Source: Immundisolibacter sp.
GTDB lineage: Bacteria; Pseudomonadota; Gammaproteobacteria; Immundisolibacterales; Immundisolibacteraceae
DNA: 64,000 bases
Reading direction: 5' to 3'
Assembly: GCF_014359565.1 (NCBI RefSeq)
Contig: NZ_JACIZD010000010.1
Location: 1-64,000, forward strand
Part shown: positions 8,601 through 22,011 of the stretch, in pieces
Layout of the letters: every line of letters begins with the position of its first letter
Numbering within the stretch: the stretch's first letter is position 1
The notes under the pieces: model-generated
The model's input: the letters and a program-made list of their open reading frames with translations, nothing else
Told to the model about the DNA's origin: nothing
Databases searched by the model: none
Program-made: the position numbers and the translations under genes

Positions 8601-10506
8601 CGGCAAGGTGCGAATAGACCGACCGCGCAATTTCCGGGCTCGGAGCATGCATCGGCATGTCGGCGAGCGCGCTGATGCGCTCGAGGTCGGCCTCCCGGTC
8701 GGCCTCGTCTTGCGCCTCAAGCTGCGGCGTGGGGTAAAGACCCAACGTGCGCTTGAGGTACTGATCGTGCCCGCTCAGCCAGCCGGCCAGCGGCGGCAAG
8801 TCGTGCGTGGAAATGCCGACCGCGGACAGCGCAGGATAGTCCCCCGGCGCGGCGAAATCGCCCGTGGCACCGCGCTCGAAATAGAACAGACGCGTGGACA
8901 GTACTGCCTCGCGGGCCAGCGTCTCGCGCAGGCCATCCGGCACCGTGCCCAGGTCCTCGCCGACCACCATGCAGTGCGCGCGGTGGCTTTCCAGGGCCAG
9001 CACCGCCAGCAGTTCATCGAGTGGGTAGCGCACGTAGCCGCCGTGCGTGGCCGGCGCGCCGTCCGGCACCCAGAACAGCCGCGCCAGGCCGAGCACGTGG
9101 TCGATGCGCAGCGCGCCGGCGTGGCGCATGTTGGCGCGCAGTTCCGCGGCGAAGGGCTGGTGGCCGAGCGCGCGCGAGCGGCCCGGCAGCGGCGGCGGAA
9201 AGCCCCAGCACTGACCGTTGAGGTTCCAGGCGTCCGGCGGCGCGCCGGTGCCAAAGCCGTGCGCGTACAGCTGCGGCGCGGCCCAGGCCTGGGCACCGGC
9301 ACGGTCCACGCCCACGGCCAGATCCCGGTACAGGCCGACCGGCATGGCGGCGGCGCGTGCGCACTGCGCGGCATCGGCGAGTTGGCAGTCGGCCAGCCAC
9401 TGCAGGTATTGGTGAAAGGACACGCGCCGGGCGTGGCGCGCGGCGAAGGCCGCCACCGCCGGACTGCCTGCATCGCGGTGTTCGCTCGGCCAGTCACGCC
9501 AGTCGGGTGTGCCGGCGGCGGCGTGGAGTTCGCGCAGCGCCTCGAAGGTGGCGAAGCTCCGCAGCGCCGCGCCGCCCTGGTCCGCGAAGGCCCGGAAGGC
9601 GGCAGCACGCACACTGCTCGCTGCCAGCTCGGTGGCTTCGAACGCGTCGTACAGGTGTTCGAAGGCAGCCAGGCGCAGCCGCGCCACGCCGCCGTAATCC
9701 ACGTGCGCGGCGGCGCACAGGCGTTCGAGCGTGCCGTCCGCCTGCGCGGCGTCGAATACCTGCCGGGCCGGTGCGCTGGCGGCGTATTCCGGCACCGCGC
9801 GCGGGTCCACGTACAGCACGTTCAGGTAGGTGCGGCTGGACGGCGCGTACGGGCTTGCCTGCCCCGGCCGGTCGGGAAACAGCGCGTGCAGGGGATTGAT
9901 GCCGACGATGCCGGCGCCCAGCCGCGCGCTGGCCTGCGTGAGTTCGGCCAGCGCCGTGAAATCGCCCATGCCGGTGTCGGCGGCCCCGCGCAGGCCGTAC
10001 AGCTGCGCGGTGAAGCCCCAGGTGCGCTCGCCGAGCGCCAGTGCCGGCGGCAGGTAGCAGCGGGCGGGCGCGACGATCACGGCTGCGCTGGCGTGGCGCC
10101 GGCCGGAACGCACCTCGATGCGGTGATAGCCGTCCGGCAGCACGCCCACTATCAGCACGGCGCCCTGCGCACTGCGCGGTAGCTCCGCGCTGGCAAAACC
10201 GCCCTCGCGTACGCTGCCGTCCTCGAGTTGCAGCCGCCATTGGCCGCGCCCGCCGAGCACGCCGCCCAGCACCACGCGCAGCGGCGCGCCGGCACGCGCC
10301 ACGCTCACGGCCGGCAGCAGGGGTGGGTTGTTTTGTAGGTTCGCCAGCGTGCGCGCGGCGCTGGCGTCATCGGCAGCGGGCAGCTCGAGCGCGCCGAGCA
10401 GGGCGCGCACGGTCGATTCGGGCACGTCCACATGCCGGCCCCACGGGTTGGTGTAACCGGCTTCGATACCGGCCGCGCGCGCCAGCTGCGCCAGGGCCGG
10501 GTTCAA
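5611..10506 (-). CDS. MalQ-TreY fusion: 4-alpha-glucanotransferase plus malto-oligosyltrehalose synthase
   Basis: The 1631-residue protein joins two GH enzymes. Residues about 1-690 are a GH77 4-alpha-glucanotransferase: nucleophile D469 in ALRIDHVLG, acid/base in VVGEDLGTVP, and ISTHDLPPLAG. Residues about 710-1631 are a GH13 TreY: STHGYDVADF, GIIADHVPNHMG, nucleophile D1030 in GLRIDHVDG, acid/base in WVEKILAA, and VTTHDTKRSADVRAR. TreY turns the reducing end of maltodextrins into a trehalosyl end; MalQ would resize maltodextrins to feed it. The start is probably TTG at 10506, overlapping the treZ stop as TTGA; an ATG at 10572 would give a 66-base overlap and a tail unlike MalQ. It is the last gene of the glucan operon. 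Confidence 0.88.
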   Translation of the reverse strand: MNPALAQLARAAGIEAGYTNPWGRHVDVPESTVRALLGALELPAADDASAARTLANLQNNPPLLPAVSVARAGAPLRVVLGGVLGGRGQWRLQLEDGSVREGGFASAELPRSAQGAVLIVGVLPDGYHRIEVRSGRRHASAAVIVAPARCYLPPALALGERTWGFTAQLYGLRGAADTGMGDFTALAELTQASARLGAGIVGINPLHALFPDRPGQASPYAPSSRTYLNVLYVDPRAVPEYAASAPARQVFDAAQADGTLERLCAAAHVDYGGVARLRLAAFEHLYDAFEATELAASSVRAAAFRAFADQGGAALRSFATFEALRELHAAAGTPDWRDWPSEHRDAGSPAVAAFAARHARRVSFHQYLQWLADCQLADAAQCARAAAMPVGLYRDLAVGVDRAGAQAWAAPQLYAHGFGTGAPPDAWNLNGQCWGFPPPLPGRSRALGHQPFAAELRANMRHAGALRIDHVLGLARLFWVPDGAPATHGGYVRYPLDELLAVLALESHRAHCMVVGEDLGTVPDGLRETLAREAVLSTRLFYFERGATGDFAAPGDYPALSAVGISTHDLPPLAGWLSGHDQYLKRTLGLYPTPQLEAQDEADREADLERISALADMPMHAPSPEIARSVYSHLAATPALLTLVQPEDILGVQEPVNVPGTSTGCSNWTLRLPASIAQIAQAAEPVAQAIAAQRPPPAASTVPAVPRATYRLQLHAGFGFYDAARAVPYLAALGISHLYTSPITRARAGSTHGYDVADFGSLNPELGGDAGFAALVAAARRHGLGIIADHVPNHMGVGQADNPWWLDVLEWGRASPHAPAFDIDWDPAKPELHGRVLLPFLGDHYGAVLESGALELRLDPHEGSISLWYGPHRFPLHPASYRPLLQRAAALARRARDDELTRQFHALAGSARTVAGTDPQRSRAAGTALKATLTEMCSTGAGAAALLEQALGAYASPDDVGRARLHRLIEHQHYRPAFWQVAADEINYRRFFQINELAGIRQEHPPVFEATHARMLELLRSGAIQGLRIDHVDGLYDPAGYLEQLTRAAGPGTHGRPWLWVEKILAAHEALPPTWPVAGTTGYELIAQLTGVQVDSAGLAAITRLYRRYTADPRAFADIARACRREVMEEELGGELAVLATLADRLAEQNPASRDYTRAAMLRALTEIVAGFPVYRTYVTAAGATDTDRQHLDWSVGLARRNRRLAETGIFAFLRAALAAELPHEGARRWPRELTVQLAMKFQQYTAPVAAKAIEDTAFYRYVPLLAMNEVGAEPTQGALAPDAFHRAVAARGHSHPHALSPVTTHDTKRSADVRARLAVLSEDPRGWARCLSRLTRMAGPARRAAGPQITRHDEWYLYQTVVGTWPGAPDGMDWEAYLARLLAHVVKAGRESGERTSWASPDVAYEGALERYIRRALDPHLSRPLLDTLARFIATIAPAATVNALAHSLLALTVPGIPDLYQGSEGEHLTLVDPDNRRPVDYAALTTALAAPVATLAALLDNPGQAKLQLVRRALGLRARRAESLAGGAYRALAMHGTHAARVLAFQRGDDVVVIVPRLILELTATGTRWPVGAAWAETWVDMPAGRSWHEVFTGRTVAGGALSLEELLAGFPLALLECTDQCTDPGVPA

Positions 10507-12311
10507 GTGCCGTCCGTCAGCCAGAAGGCTGCGCTCCACGGTTCGGGTTGCACGGTTCCGGCTTGTTCGCACAGCGCCCCGGTGCAGCGCAGCAGCGTGC
10601 CCGGCGGGCGGGGCAGGACGGCCGTGGAGCCGGGGGTGGCCAGCAGCGCCGTCAGCACGCGGCCGTGCGCGAGCTTCCAGCGCACCCGCAGCACGGCCGG
10701 CTCGGGCAGTTCGAAATCGCCGGCGCCACCGTCGGCACTAGCCAGCAGGGGGGTGATCACGCGGGCCCGCAGCGCGAGCAGGCCGGCGTAAAACGCCAGC
10801 CAGTCGCGGCCTTCCGGCGCTGCGCGCGCGCCGTGATCCAGGCGTGAGGCGGCGAAGGTTGACGCGGCGGTGGGGTCCGGAATGCGTGCGCGCGCCGCCG
10901 GGTCCGCAAAGGCCGGAAAAGCGGCGAACTCGCGTCGCCGCCCGTCGCGCACCGCATCGCGCAGCTGCGGCCCAAGGTCGCAGAAAAACAGGAACGGCTC
11001 GCGCGCGCCCCATTCCTCGCCCATGAACAGCATGGGGATGTGCGGGGCCAGCACGAGCATCGTCGCCAGTGCGCGCAGCGCGCGCGGCTCGGCCAGGGTG
11101 GTGAGGCGTTCGCCCAGCGCCCGGTTGCCGATCTGGTCGTGGTTCTGCAAAAAGGCGACGAAGCGAGTCGGCGGCAGGTGCGCGCTGGGTTCCCCGCGCG
11201 GCGCGTTGCGAAACGGCGATTGTTCGCCCTGCCAGGCAAAGCCCTGCGCCAGGCAGCGTCCCAGATGCGCCAGCGGCCAGTCGGCGTAGTCGGCGTAATA
11301 GCCGTGCATCTCGCCGGTGAGCAGCACATGCGCGCCGTGGTGCCAGTCGTCGCTCCACTGCGCGTCGTAGCCGCCGGGGGCGGCGCCCAGAAAGCGCGCC
11401 TGGTTGGCGTCGTTTTCCAGCACCAGGTGCACGTGCCGCCCGGCACATTGCGCACGGGCGCGCTGGGCGAGTTCATCCAGCACATGCACCGCCGAGTCGT
11501 CGCGGACGGCATGCACGGCATCCAGGCGCAGGCCGTCGAAGTGGTACTCGGTTAGCCAATACAGTGCGTTGTGGATGAAGAACTCGCGCACCGCGGCGTT
11601 GTGCGGCCCGTCGAAGTTGATGGCCGCGCCCCACGGCGTGTGATGGGCGGGGTTGAAGAACTCCGGGGCGTAGGCGTGCAGGTAGTTCCCCTCCGGGCCG
11701 AAGTGGTTGTAGACCACGTCCAGAAACACCATCAGGCGGTGGCCGTGGGCGGCGTCGATCAGGGCCTTGATGTCGTCCGGACTGCCGTAGCGGGAATGGG
11801 GCGCAAACGGCAGCACGCCGTCGTAGCCCCAGCCGCGCGCGCCGGGAAAATCCGCCACCGGCATCAGCTCGATGGCCGTCACGCCCAGCGCGGCGAGCTC
11901 GGGCAGGTGCGCGATCAGGGCCCGAAAGGTGCCGTCCGCGGTGTAGGTGCCGACGTGCAGTTCGTAAACCACTGCCTCGTGCCAGGGCCGGCCGCGCCAG
12001 GCGCCGTCCTGCCAGGGATGGCCGGCGGGGTCCACCACCGCACTGGGGCCGTGCACGCCGTCCGGCTGAAAGCGCGAGGCCGGGTCCGGCACGGTCAGCC
12101 CATCCACCTCGAAGCGGTAGCGGGCGCCGGCCGTCACGCCGGGCACATGGTCGTGCCAGTAGCCGTTCTCGTCGCGCGCCATGGGGTGGGCGCGCAGCCC
12201 TTCAACGTGCAGGCTCACCTCGCGCGCCGAGGGCGCCCACAGCCGGAACGCGACGCCGTCCGGCTCGACCTGCGCCCCGAAGGGCATGTGGTGCACGTGC
12301 GTCCTGGTCAT
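10503..12311 (-). CDS. treZ: Malto-oligosyltrehalose trehalohydrolase
   Basis: The 602-residue GH13 enzyme releases trehalose from the maltooligosyltrehalose made by TreY. An N-terminal E-set domain (PFGAQVEPDGVAFRLWAP) precedes the barrel. Catalytic residues are D264 (GLRLDAVHAV), E299 (LVLENDAN) and the Asp of LQNHDQIGNRALGERL. The TreZ hallmarks YELHVGTYTADGTF and NHFGPEGNYL are present. Length is normal for the family. The ATG at 12311 overlaps the glgX stop (ATGA), and its own stop overlaps the probable TTG start of malQ-treY, so the three genes are translationally coupled. Together with TreY it forms the glucan-to-trehalose arm of the locus. Confidence 0.93.
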   Translation of the reverse strand: MTRTHVHHMPFGAQVEPDGVAFRLWAPSAREVSLHVEGLRAHPMARDENGYWHDHVPGVTAGARYRFEVDGLTVPDPASRFQPDGVHGPSAVVDPAGHPWQDGAWRGRPWHEAVVYELHVGTYTADGTFRALIAHLPELAALGVTAIELMPVADFPGARGWGYDGVLPFAPHSRYGSPDDIKALIDAAHGHRLMVFLDVVYNHFGPEGNYLHAYAPEFFNPAHHTPWGAAINFDGPHNAAVREFFIHNALYWLTEYHFDGLRLDAVHAVRDDSAVHVLDELAQRARAQCAGRHVHLVLENDANQARFLGAAPGGYDAQWSDDWHHGAHVLLTGEMHGYYADYADWPLAHLGRCLAQGFAWQGEQSPFRNAPRGEPSAHLPPTRFVAFLQNHDQIGNRALGERLTTLAEPRALRALATMLVLAPHIPMLFMGEEWGAREPFLFFCDLGPQLRDAVRDGRRREFAAFPAFADPAARARIPDPTAASTFAASRLDHGARAAPEGRDWLAFYAGLLALRARVITPLLASADGGAGDFELPEPAVLRVRWKLAHGRVLTALLATPGSTAVLPRPPGTLLRCTGALCEQAGTVQPEPWSAAFWLTDGT

Positions 12312-14494
12312 GCCGGCGCCGGACCTCCTGGCGGCGGGGTTTCGACCAGCACCGCGAGGGCGTGCGCTTCGAGCGTATAGATGGACCCGGCGGCCAGCGC
12401 CGGTCCGCCGCCAAACGGGTCCGCCTGCGCGGTATCCAGTACCGGGCGCCAGGCCTGCACCGCGGCGTGGGGCGGCAGACAGAAGCCGGCCGGCTCGCCG
12501 GCCGCATTCATCAGCACCAGGAAGGTCTCGTCGGGTTCCGGCTCGCCGGCCGCGGTGAGATGGTGATGGCCGGCATCGCCGGACAGCACGAAGGCGAGGC
12601 GGTGCGGATCGCGCCCGGCCCAGTCGGCGGCATCCTTCTCGGTTCCGTCGGTGTTCAGCCAGACGATGTCCTTCACGTCGGTGCCGGGAATGGCGCGACC
12701 CTCGAAAAAGCGTGCGCGGCGGAACACGATGTGCCGGCGGCGCAGGTCGATCAGCTGGCGCGTGAAGGCGACCAGATCCTGCGCAGAGGCGGTGTTGGCG
12801 TGTTCCCAGTCCAGCCAGGAGATTTCGCTGTCCTGGCAGTAGGCGTTGTTGTTGCCGTGCTGGGTGCGGTCCAGTTCGTCACCACCGAGCAGCATCGGTG
12901 TGCCCTGCGAGAGCAGCAGCGTGGCCAGCAGGTTGCGCTGCTGGCGGGCGCGAAGAGCATTGACGGCCGGATCGTCGGTCGGGCCTTCTGCGCCGCAGTT
13001 CCACGACCAGTTGGCGTCGGTGCCGTCGCGCCCGTCCTCGCCGTTGGCCTCGTTGTGCTTGCCGTTGTAGGACACCAGGTCGCGCAGCGTGAAGCCGTCG
13101 TGCGCGGTGATGAAGTTCACGCTCGCCTGGGGCCGGCGGCCGTGGTGGCCGAAGATGTCCGCCGAACCGGTGATCCGCGAGGCCAGCGCACCGAGCTGGT
13201 CCGGATCGCCACGCCAGAAGCGGCGCACGACGTCGCGGTACTGATCGTTCCATTCCGACCACCCGGGCGGAAACCCGCCCAGCCGATAGCCCCCAGGACC
13301 GACGTCCCAGGGTTCGGCGATCAGCTTCACGCGCTGCAGCAGCGGATCTTGCAGCACCGCCTCGAGGAACCCCGCCTGGGGGTCGAAGTCCTGCCATTCG
13401 CGCGCCAGCGTGGTGGCCAGATCGAAGCGGAACCCGTCGACGTGCATTTCCTGCACCCAGTAGCGCAGCGAGTCGGTCACCAGCTGCATCACTCGCGGTT
13501 GGTGCAGGTTCAGCGCGTTGCCACAGCCGGTGAAGTCCATGTAATGGCGCCAGTCACCGGGCACCAGGCGGTAGTACGAAAGATTGTCGATGCCGCGCCA
13601 CGACAGTGTCGGCCCGAGCTGGTTGCCCTCGGCGGTGTGGTTGTAGACGACGTCGAGCAGCACCTCGATGCCGGCGTCGTGCATGACCTGCACAAAGGTC
13701 TTGAACTCGCCCAATTCCCCGCTGGCCAGATAGCGCTGCATTGGCGCGAAGAACGCCAGCGTGTTGTAGCCCCAGTAATTGGCCAAGCCGGCGTCGGTCA
13801 GGCGGCGCTCTTCCGCAAAGGCGTGTACCGGCAGGATTTCGACCGCGGTGACGCCAAGGTTGCGCAGATGCTGCACCACCTGTGGCTGGACCATGCCGCC
13901 GAAGGTGCCGCGCAAGGGTTCCGGCACGTCCGGGTGGCGGCGGGTGTACCCGGCCACATGCAGTTCGCAGATCACCGATTCCGACCAGGCACGCTGCGGC
14001 GCGGCATCCCGTCCCCAGGTATGCGCGGTGTCCACCACCACGGACTTGGGCACGTAGGCGGCGCTGTCGCGGCGGTCGAAGGACAGGTCGCCCGCCGGGT
14101 CGCCGACCCGGTAGCCGTGGATGGCGTCGTGCCAGACCAGCGGGCCGCTCAGGCGCTTCGCGTAGGGGTCGATGAGCAGCTTGTGCGAATTGAAACGATG
14201 GCCCTGTTCCGGCGCATAGGGCCCATACACGCGATACCCGTAACGCTGCGCCGGGCGCACGTCCGGGAGGTAGCCGTGCCAGGTCTGGTTGGTGTATTCC
14301 GGTAGCACCACGCGGGCGGTTTCCCGCCGCCCGCCGGCATCGAACAGGCACAGCTCCACGCGTTCGGCATGCAGCGAGAACAGCGCGAAGTTGACGCCGC
14401 GTCCGTCCCAGGTGGCGCCCAGCGGGTAGGGGTTGCCGGGCCAGACCCGCATGCTGCCGGCGATCGAGCCCGAACTGATGGATCGTCTTGCCAT
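12308..14494 (-). CDS. glgX: Glycogen debranching enzyme GlgX (isoamylase type)
   Basis: The 728-residue GH13 protein cleaves alpha-1,6 branches, supplying linear maltodextrins for MalQ and TreY. An N-terminal CBM48 domain (GRGVNFALFSLHAERVEL) is followed by the barrel with nucleophile D358 (DGFRFDLATT), acid/base E394 (LIAEPWDVG) and FITAHDGFTLRDLVSYN, all typical of GlgX/TreX. I start at ATG 14494, which overlaps the glgB stop as ATGA; 17 further codons upstream (to 14545) lie inside glgB and look like read-through. Length fits the family. TreX-type enzymes usually accompany TreYZ, and the neighbours treZ and malQ-treY agree with that. Confidence 0.93.
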   Translation of the reverse strand: MARRSISSGSIAGSMRVWPGNPYPLGATWDGRGVNFALFSLHAERVELCLFDAGGRRETARVVLPEYTNQTWHGYLPDVRPAQRYGYRVYGPYAPEQGHRFNSHKLLIDPYAKRLSGPLVWHDAIHGYRVGDPAGDLSFDRRDSAAYVPKSVVVDTAHTWGRDAAPQRAWSESVICELHVAGYTRRHPDVPEPLRGTFGGMVQPQVVQHLRNLGVTAVEILPVHAFAEERRLTDAGLANYWGYNTLAFFAPMQRYLASGELGEFKTFVQVMHDAGIEVLLDVVYNHTAEGNQLGPTLSWRGIDNLSYYRLVPGDWRHYMDFTGCGNALNLHQPRVMQLVTDSLRYWVQEMHVDGFRFDLATTLAREWQDFDPQAGFLEAVLQDPLLQRVKLIAEPWDVGPGGYRLGGFPPGWSEWNDQYRDVVRRFWRGDPDQLGALASRITGSADIFGHHGRRPQASVNFITAHDGFTLRDLVSYNGKHNEANGEDGRDGTDANWSWNCGAEGPTDDPAVNALRARQQRNLLATLLLSQGTPMLLGGDELDRTQHGNNNAYCQDSEISWLDWEHANTASAQDLVAFTRQLIDLRRRHIVFRRARFFEGRAIPGTDVKDIVWLNTDGTEKDAADWAGRDPHRLAFVLSGDAGHHHLTAAGEPEPDETFLVLMNAAGEPAGFCLPPHAAVQAWRPVLDTAQADPFGGGPALAAGSIYTLEAHALAVLVETPPPGGPAPA

Positions 14495-16673
14495 CAGGCC
14501 TCCGGCGCCAGGATGACGGTCGCCAGGGGCGGTAGGGTCAGGCACACCGACTGCGCGTGCCCGTGCCAGGGCACCGGCTCACTCGCCACGCCGCCCTGGT
14601 TGCCAACCCCGCTGCCGGCATAGCAGCTGGCGTCGGTGTTGATGTGTTCGCGCCACCACCCGGGCCGGGGCACGCCCACCCGGTAGCGTTCGCGCACCAC
14701 CGGGGTGAAGTTGCAGACGGTTACGGCGAGCGCCTGCGGTTCGCTGCCCCGGCGCAGGTAACTGAGCACGCTTTGGTCGGGATCGTTCGCATCCAGCCAG
14801 GCGAAGCCGGCCGGGTCGCAGTCTTTCTCGTGCAGCGCGGGCAGGGCGCGGTACACCGTGTTGAGGTCGCGCACCAGGCGCTGCATGCCGGCGTGCTCGG
14901 GCTGGTCGAGCAGGTGCCAATCCAGGCTGCGCTGGTGGCTCCACTCGCGTTCATGGGCGAACTCGCCGCCCATGAACAGCAGCTTCTTGCCCGGGTGCGT
15001 CCACATGAAGCCGTAATACGCGCGCAGGTTGGCGAACTGCTGCCAGCGGTCGCCGGGCATGCGCGTGAGCAGCGAACCCTTGCCGTGCACAACCTCGTCG
15101 TGCGAGAGCGGCAGGATGAAGTTCTCCGAGAACGCGTACAGCAGGCCGAAGGTGAGGCGGTCATGGTGAAAGCGCCGGTGGATGGGATCCTTGGCCATGT
15201 AATCGAGGGTGTCGTGCATCCAGCCCATGTTCCACTTGTAGCCGAAGCCCAGGCCGCCCAGATAGGTAGGACGCGACACCGCCGGCCAGGCCGTGGACTC
15301 CTCGGCCACGGTGATGGCGCCGGGGTGGGTGCCGTAGCAGGTTTCGTTCAGGCGCCGCAGGAAATCCACCGCCTCGAGGTTCTCGTTGCCGCCGTGGCGG
15401 TTGGGCACCCATTCGCCGGCCTTGCGGCTGTAGTCGAGGTACAGCATCGAGGCCACCGCATCCACGCGCAGCCCGTCAATGCGGTACTGCCCCAGCCAGT
15501 ACAGCGCGCTGCCGAGCAGGAAGTTGGCGACCTCGGCGCGCCCGAAGTTGTAGATCAGCGTGTTCCAGTCCGGGTGAAAGCCCTGGCGCGGGTCGTGGTG
15601 TTCGTAAAGGTGCGTGCCATCGAACTGCGCCAGACCGTGCGCGTCGTTCGGAAAATGGCCGGGCACCCAATCCATCAGCACGCCGATGCCGACCTCATGG
15701 CAGCGCTGCACGAAATGGGCGAAGTCGTCCGGCGTACCGTGGCGCGAGGTGGGCGCGTAAAGCCCGGTGGGCTGATAGCCCCAGGAACCTTCGAAGGGGT
15801 GTTCGGTGATCGGCAGCAGTTCGATGTGCGTGAAACCCAGGTCGCGCACGTAATCCACCAGTTGGCCCGCTAGATCCCGGTAGCTGAGGTGGCTGTCCCC
15901 GGTCGGCCCTGCGCGCCGCCACGAGCCCAGGTGCACCTCGTAGATGCTGATCGGCGCCTGGCGGGCCTGGCGCGCGGCGCGGTGGGTGTCCCAGTCCGCC
16001 ACGGCTTTCGGCGCGGTCACCTGCGCGACGATGGATGACGTGGCCGGCGGGTGCTCGCTGGCGAACGCGAACGGGTCGGCCTTGAGCGGCAGGGGCGCCC
16101 AGTCCGGCCCCAGCAGTTCGTACTTGTACAGCGTGCCGGCGCCAAGGCCGGGCACGAAGATTTCCCACACGCCGCACTCGGCGCGCGCCCGCATTACGTG
16201 CACGCGCCCGTCCCAGCCGTTGAACGGACCGACCACACTCACGCGGCGCGCGTTGGGCGCCCACACGGCAAAGCTCACGCCGGCCACGCCGTCCATGTTG
16301 CGCGGATGCGCGCCCAGAACCTCCCACACGCGTCGGTGATCGCCGCGCGCCAGCAGGTAGCTGTCGAGCTCGCCCAGCACCGGGCCGAAGCGGTACGGGT
16401 CCTCGCACTCGCGCGAACCGGTGTCGTCGGTCACGCGCAGGCGGTAGCACAGGGGCAGGGTCCGAGCGGGCAGGGTGGCCGCATACAGGCCTCCGCGCTG
16501 TTCGACCCGCAGCGCGGTTTCCGCGCCGGAGGCCTCGATGAGCGTGACCGCCTGCGCCTGCGGCGCAAACACCCGCACCGTGACCCCGCCGGGCGTCGCG
16601 TGCGGGCCGAGCAGCGCAAATGGATCGGCGCAGCGGCCGGTGACGATCTCCTGCAGGTCCCGGGCGGGTGCGT

Positions 16674-16677
<4 letters not shown>
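14494..16677 (-). CDS. glgB: 1,4-alpha-glucan branching enzyme
   Basis: The 727-residue GH13 enzyme adds alpha-1,6 branches to linear glucan, here probably that made by GlgE. It has an N-terminal domain plus CBM48 ([15 protein letters not shown]), then the barrel with nucleophile D406 ([15 protein letters not shown]), acid/base E459 ([12 protein letters not shown]) and [16 protein letters not shown]. These numbers differ by one from E. coli GlgB, and the length is almost identical. The ATG at 16677 overlaps the treS-mak stop (ATGA), and its TGA overlaps the glgX ATG. The reading frame stays open far upstream inside treS, but that part has no GlgB similarity. Confidence 0.95.
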
Positions 16678-19998
<3,321 letters not shown>

Positions 19999-20009
<11 letters not shown>

Positions 20010-22011
20010 CCGGGCCCTCGCCGGTGCCGGGCCGCAGGATCCACGCCGGTTGCTCGGGCGTGAGGTGCACCCACTGGCGCGGGCCACTCCACTGATGGCG
20101 CGTGCCGGTCATGAGCTCCTGCATCGTGTAGTAGCCGGGGTCCACGCGCAGCGCGTCGAGCGGCAGCTCGATCTCGCAGTCGATGGTCTGGTGCGGGTCC
20201 AGGCTCACGGCGATCACCAGGGGTTGATCGCCCTGGGCGGTGGTCTTGAGGTGGCACAGCACGCCGTCGTGGTAGCCCGGCAGGAAGCGCAGGTGCCACC
20301 AGTCGTGCAGCGCCGGGTTGGCGCGGCGCACCCGATTCAGGCGCGTCAGGTAGTCCTTGATGTGGCCCGGCCGGTCCCAATCCCACACCTTGTATTGGTA
20401 TTTCTCGGAATCCTGATATTCCTCCGTGCCGGGGACGGCGCGCCCCTCGCACAGCTCGAAGCCGTTGTAGATGCCGTAAACCGACGACAGCGTGGCCGCC
20501 AGCACCGCACGGATGCGAAACGCGCCCGGCCCGCCATGCTGCAGGATCGGCGGCAGGATGTCCGGCGTGTTGGCGAAGAAGTTCGGGCGCAGGTACTCGC
20601 GACACTCGGTCTGCGTGAGCTCGGTGAGGTACTCGGTGAGTTCCTGCTTGCTGTTGCGCCAGGTGAAGTAGGTGTAGGACTGCGTGAAGCCGACGCGCGC
20701 CAGGGTCTTGAGCATCGGCGGGCGGGTGAACGCCTCGGCGAGGAACACCACCTCCGGGTGGCGGGCGCGGATGGTGCCGATCAGCCACTCCCAGAACGCC
20801 ACCGGCTTGGTATGCGGGTTGTCCACGCGGAAGGTCTTGACGCCCTGGGCGATCCAGAACTCGATGACCTCGCGCAGCGCGTCCCAGATCGCCGCGCGGT
20901 GCGGGCCGGTCATATCCAGGTTGACGATGTCCTGGTATTTCTTGGGCGGGTTCTCGGCGTAGCGGATGCTGCCGTCCGGCCGGAAGCTGAACCACTCGGG
21001 ATGCTCGCGCACCCACGGGTGGTCCGGCGCGCACTGGATGGCGAAATCGAGCGCCACTTCCATGCCCAGCTCACCGGCGCGCGCGACGAAGGCGCGGAAA
21101 TCGTCCAGCGTGCCCAGGGCCGGGTGCACGGCGTCGTGCCCGCCTTCGTCGGCGCCGATGGCATAGGGGCTGCCCGGATCGTCCGGGCCGGGGTTCAGCG
21201 AGTTGTTCGACCCCTTGCGGTGGATGCGCCCGATGGGGTGGATGGGCACCAGATACACCACGTCGAAGCCCATGTGGGCGATTTCCGGCAGGCGCGCAGC
21301 GCATTCGGCAAACGTGGCGCTGCGCGTGGGGTCAGTGCCCTGCGAGCGCGGGAACATCTCGTACCAGGCGGCAAAGCGCGCCCGCTCGCGGTCGACCACC
21401 ACCTCGAGTTCGGGTGCGTAGACGGTGGCCTCGCTGCGGTCCGGGCAGCGGCGCGCCAGGGCAAGGGTGTCGTCGGCGAGCAGCACCGCGAGTGCGTCAT
21501 CGCCGCTCGTCAGGCGCTCCAGCACCGTGCGCAGCGCCGCCGCGTCTGCGTCTTTCGCGCGTGCGGCGATGGTCTCGAGCAGGGCGCGACCTTCCAGCGC
21601 TTCGAGCCCCAGATCCTGGCCTGCCTCGAGTTTCTTGAGGGTGTCCGCACGCCAGCTTCCATAGGCGTCGGGCCAGGCCTCGAGGGTGTAGCGGTAGGTG
21701 GTATTGCGAGCCAGCTCGACCTCCGCTTCCCAGCGATCGAGGCCGGGGTTGACCGAGGTGAGCGGGATTTCCTGCCACTGCTGCGCGTCGGCCGGGCGCA
21801 GCTTGAGCACCCCGGCAATGAGGTCGTGCCCGTCGCGGAAGATCTCCGCCGACACGCGCAACCGGTCGCCGGCCACGCGCTTGACCGGATAGCGGCCGCA
21901 CTCGATGCGAGGCTGCACGTCGCGGATCACGACCCACCTTGCCTGCTGTGCGGGGTGTGCCGGGGTGGCGGCATGCGACGGTGGGGCAGGGGTGGGCTTG
22001 CGCTCTTTCAA
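19999..22011 (-). CDS. glgE: Alpha-1,4-glucan:maltose-1-phosphate maltosyltransferase
   Basis: The 670-residue GH13_3 enzyme extends alpha-1,4-glucan using maltose 1-phosphate. The N-terminal domain is followed by EMFPRSQG, the barrel motif IHPIGRIHRKG, nucleophile D397 (FRVDNPHTKP) and acid/base E426 (FLAEAFTRPPM); both numbers are within a few residues of characterised GlgE enzymes. It is the first gene of the six-gene overlapping operon, and its product joins directly to TreS-Mak and GlgB function. The start is uncertain: TTG at 22011 is the annotated choice, there is no good Shine-Dalgarno, an in-frame stop lies just upstream, and the first conserved residues begin only near residue 26. 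A downstream GTG (in WVVIRDV) is an alternative. Confidence 0.93.

Noticed and set aside
5734-14305. Very long plus-strand ORFs (5734-8064, 8251-10182, 12362-14305) opposite the glucan genes
   Set aside because: Antisense shadows of malQ-treY, treZ and glgX; composition is typical of reversed GC-rich codons and no motif is seen.
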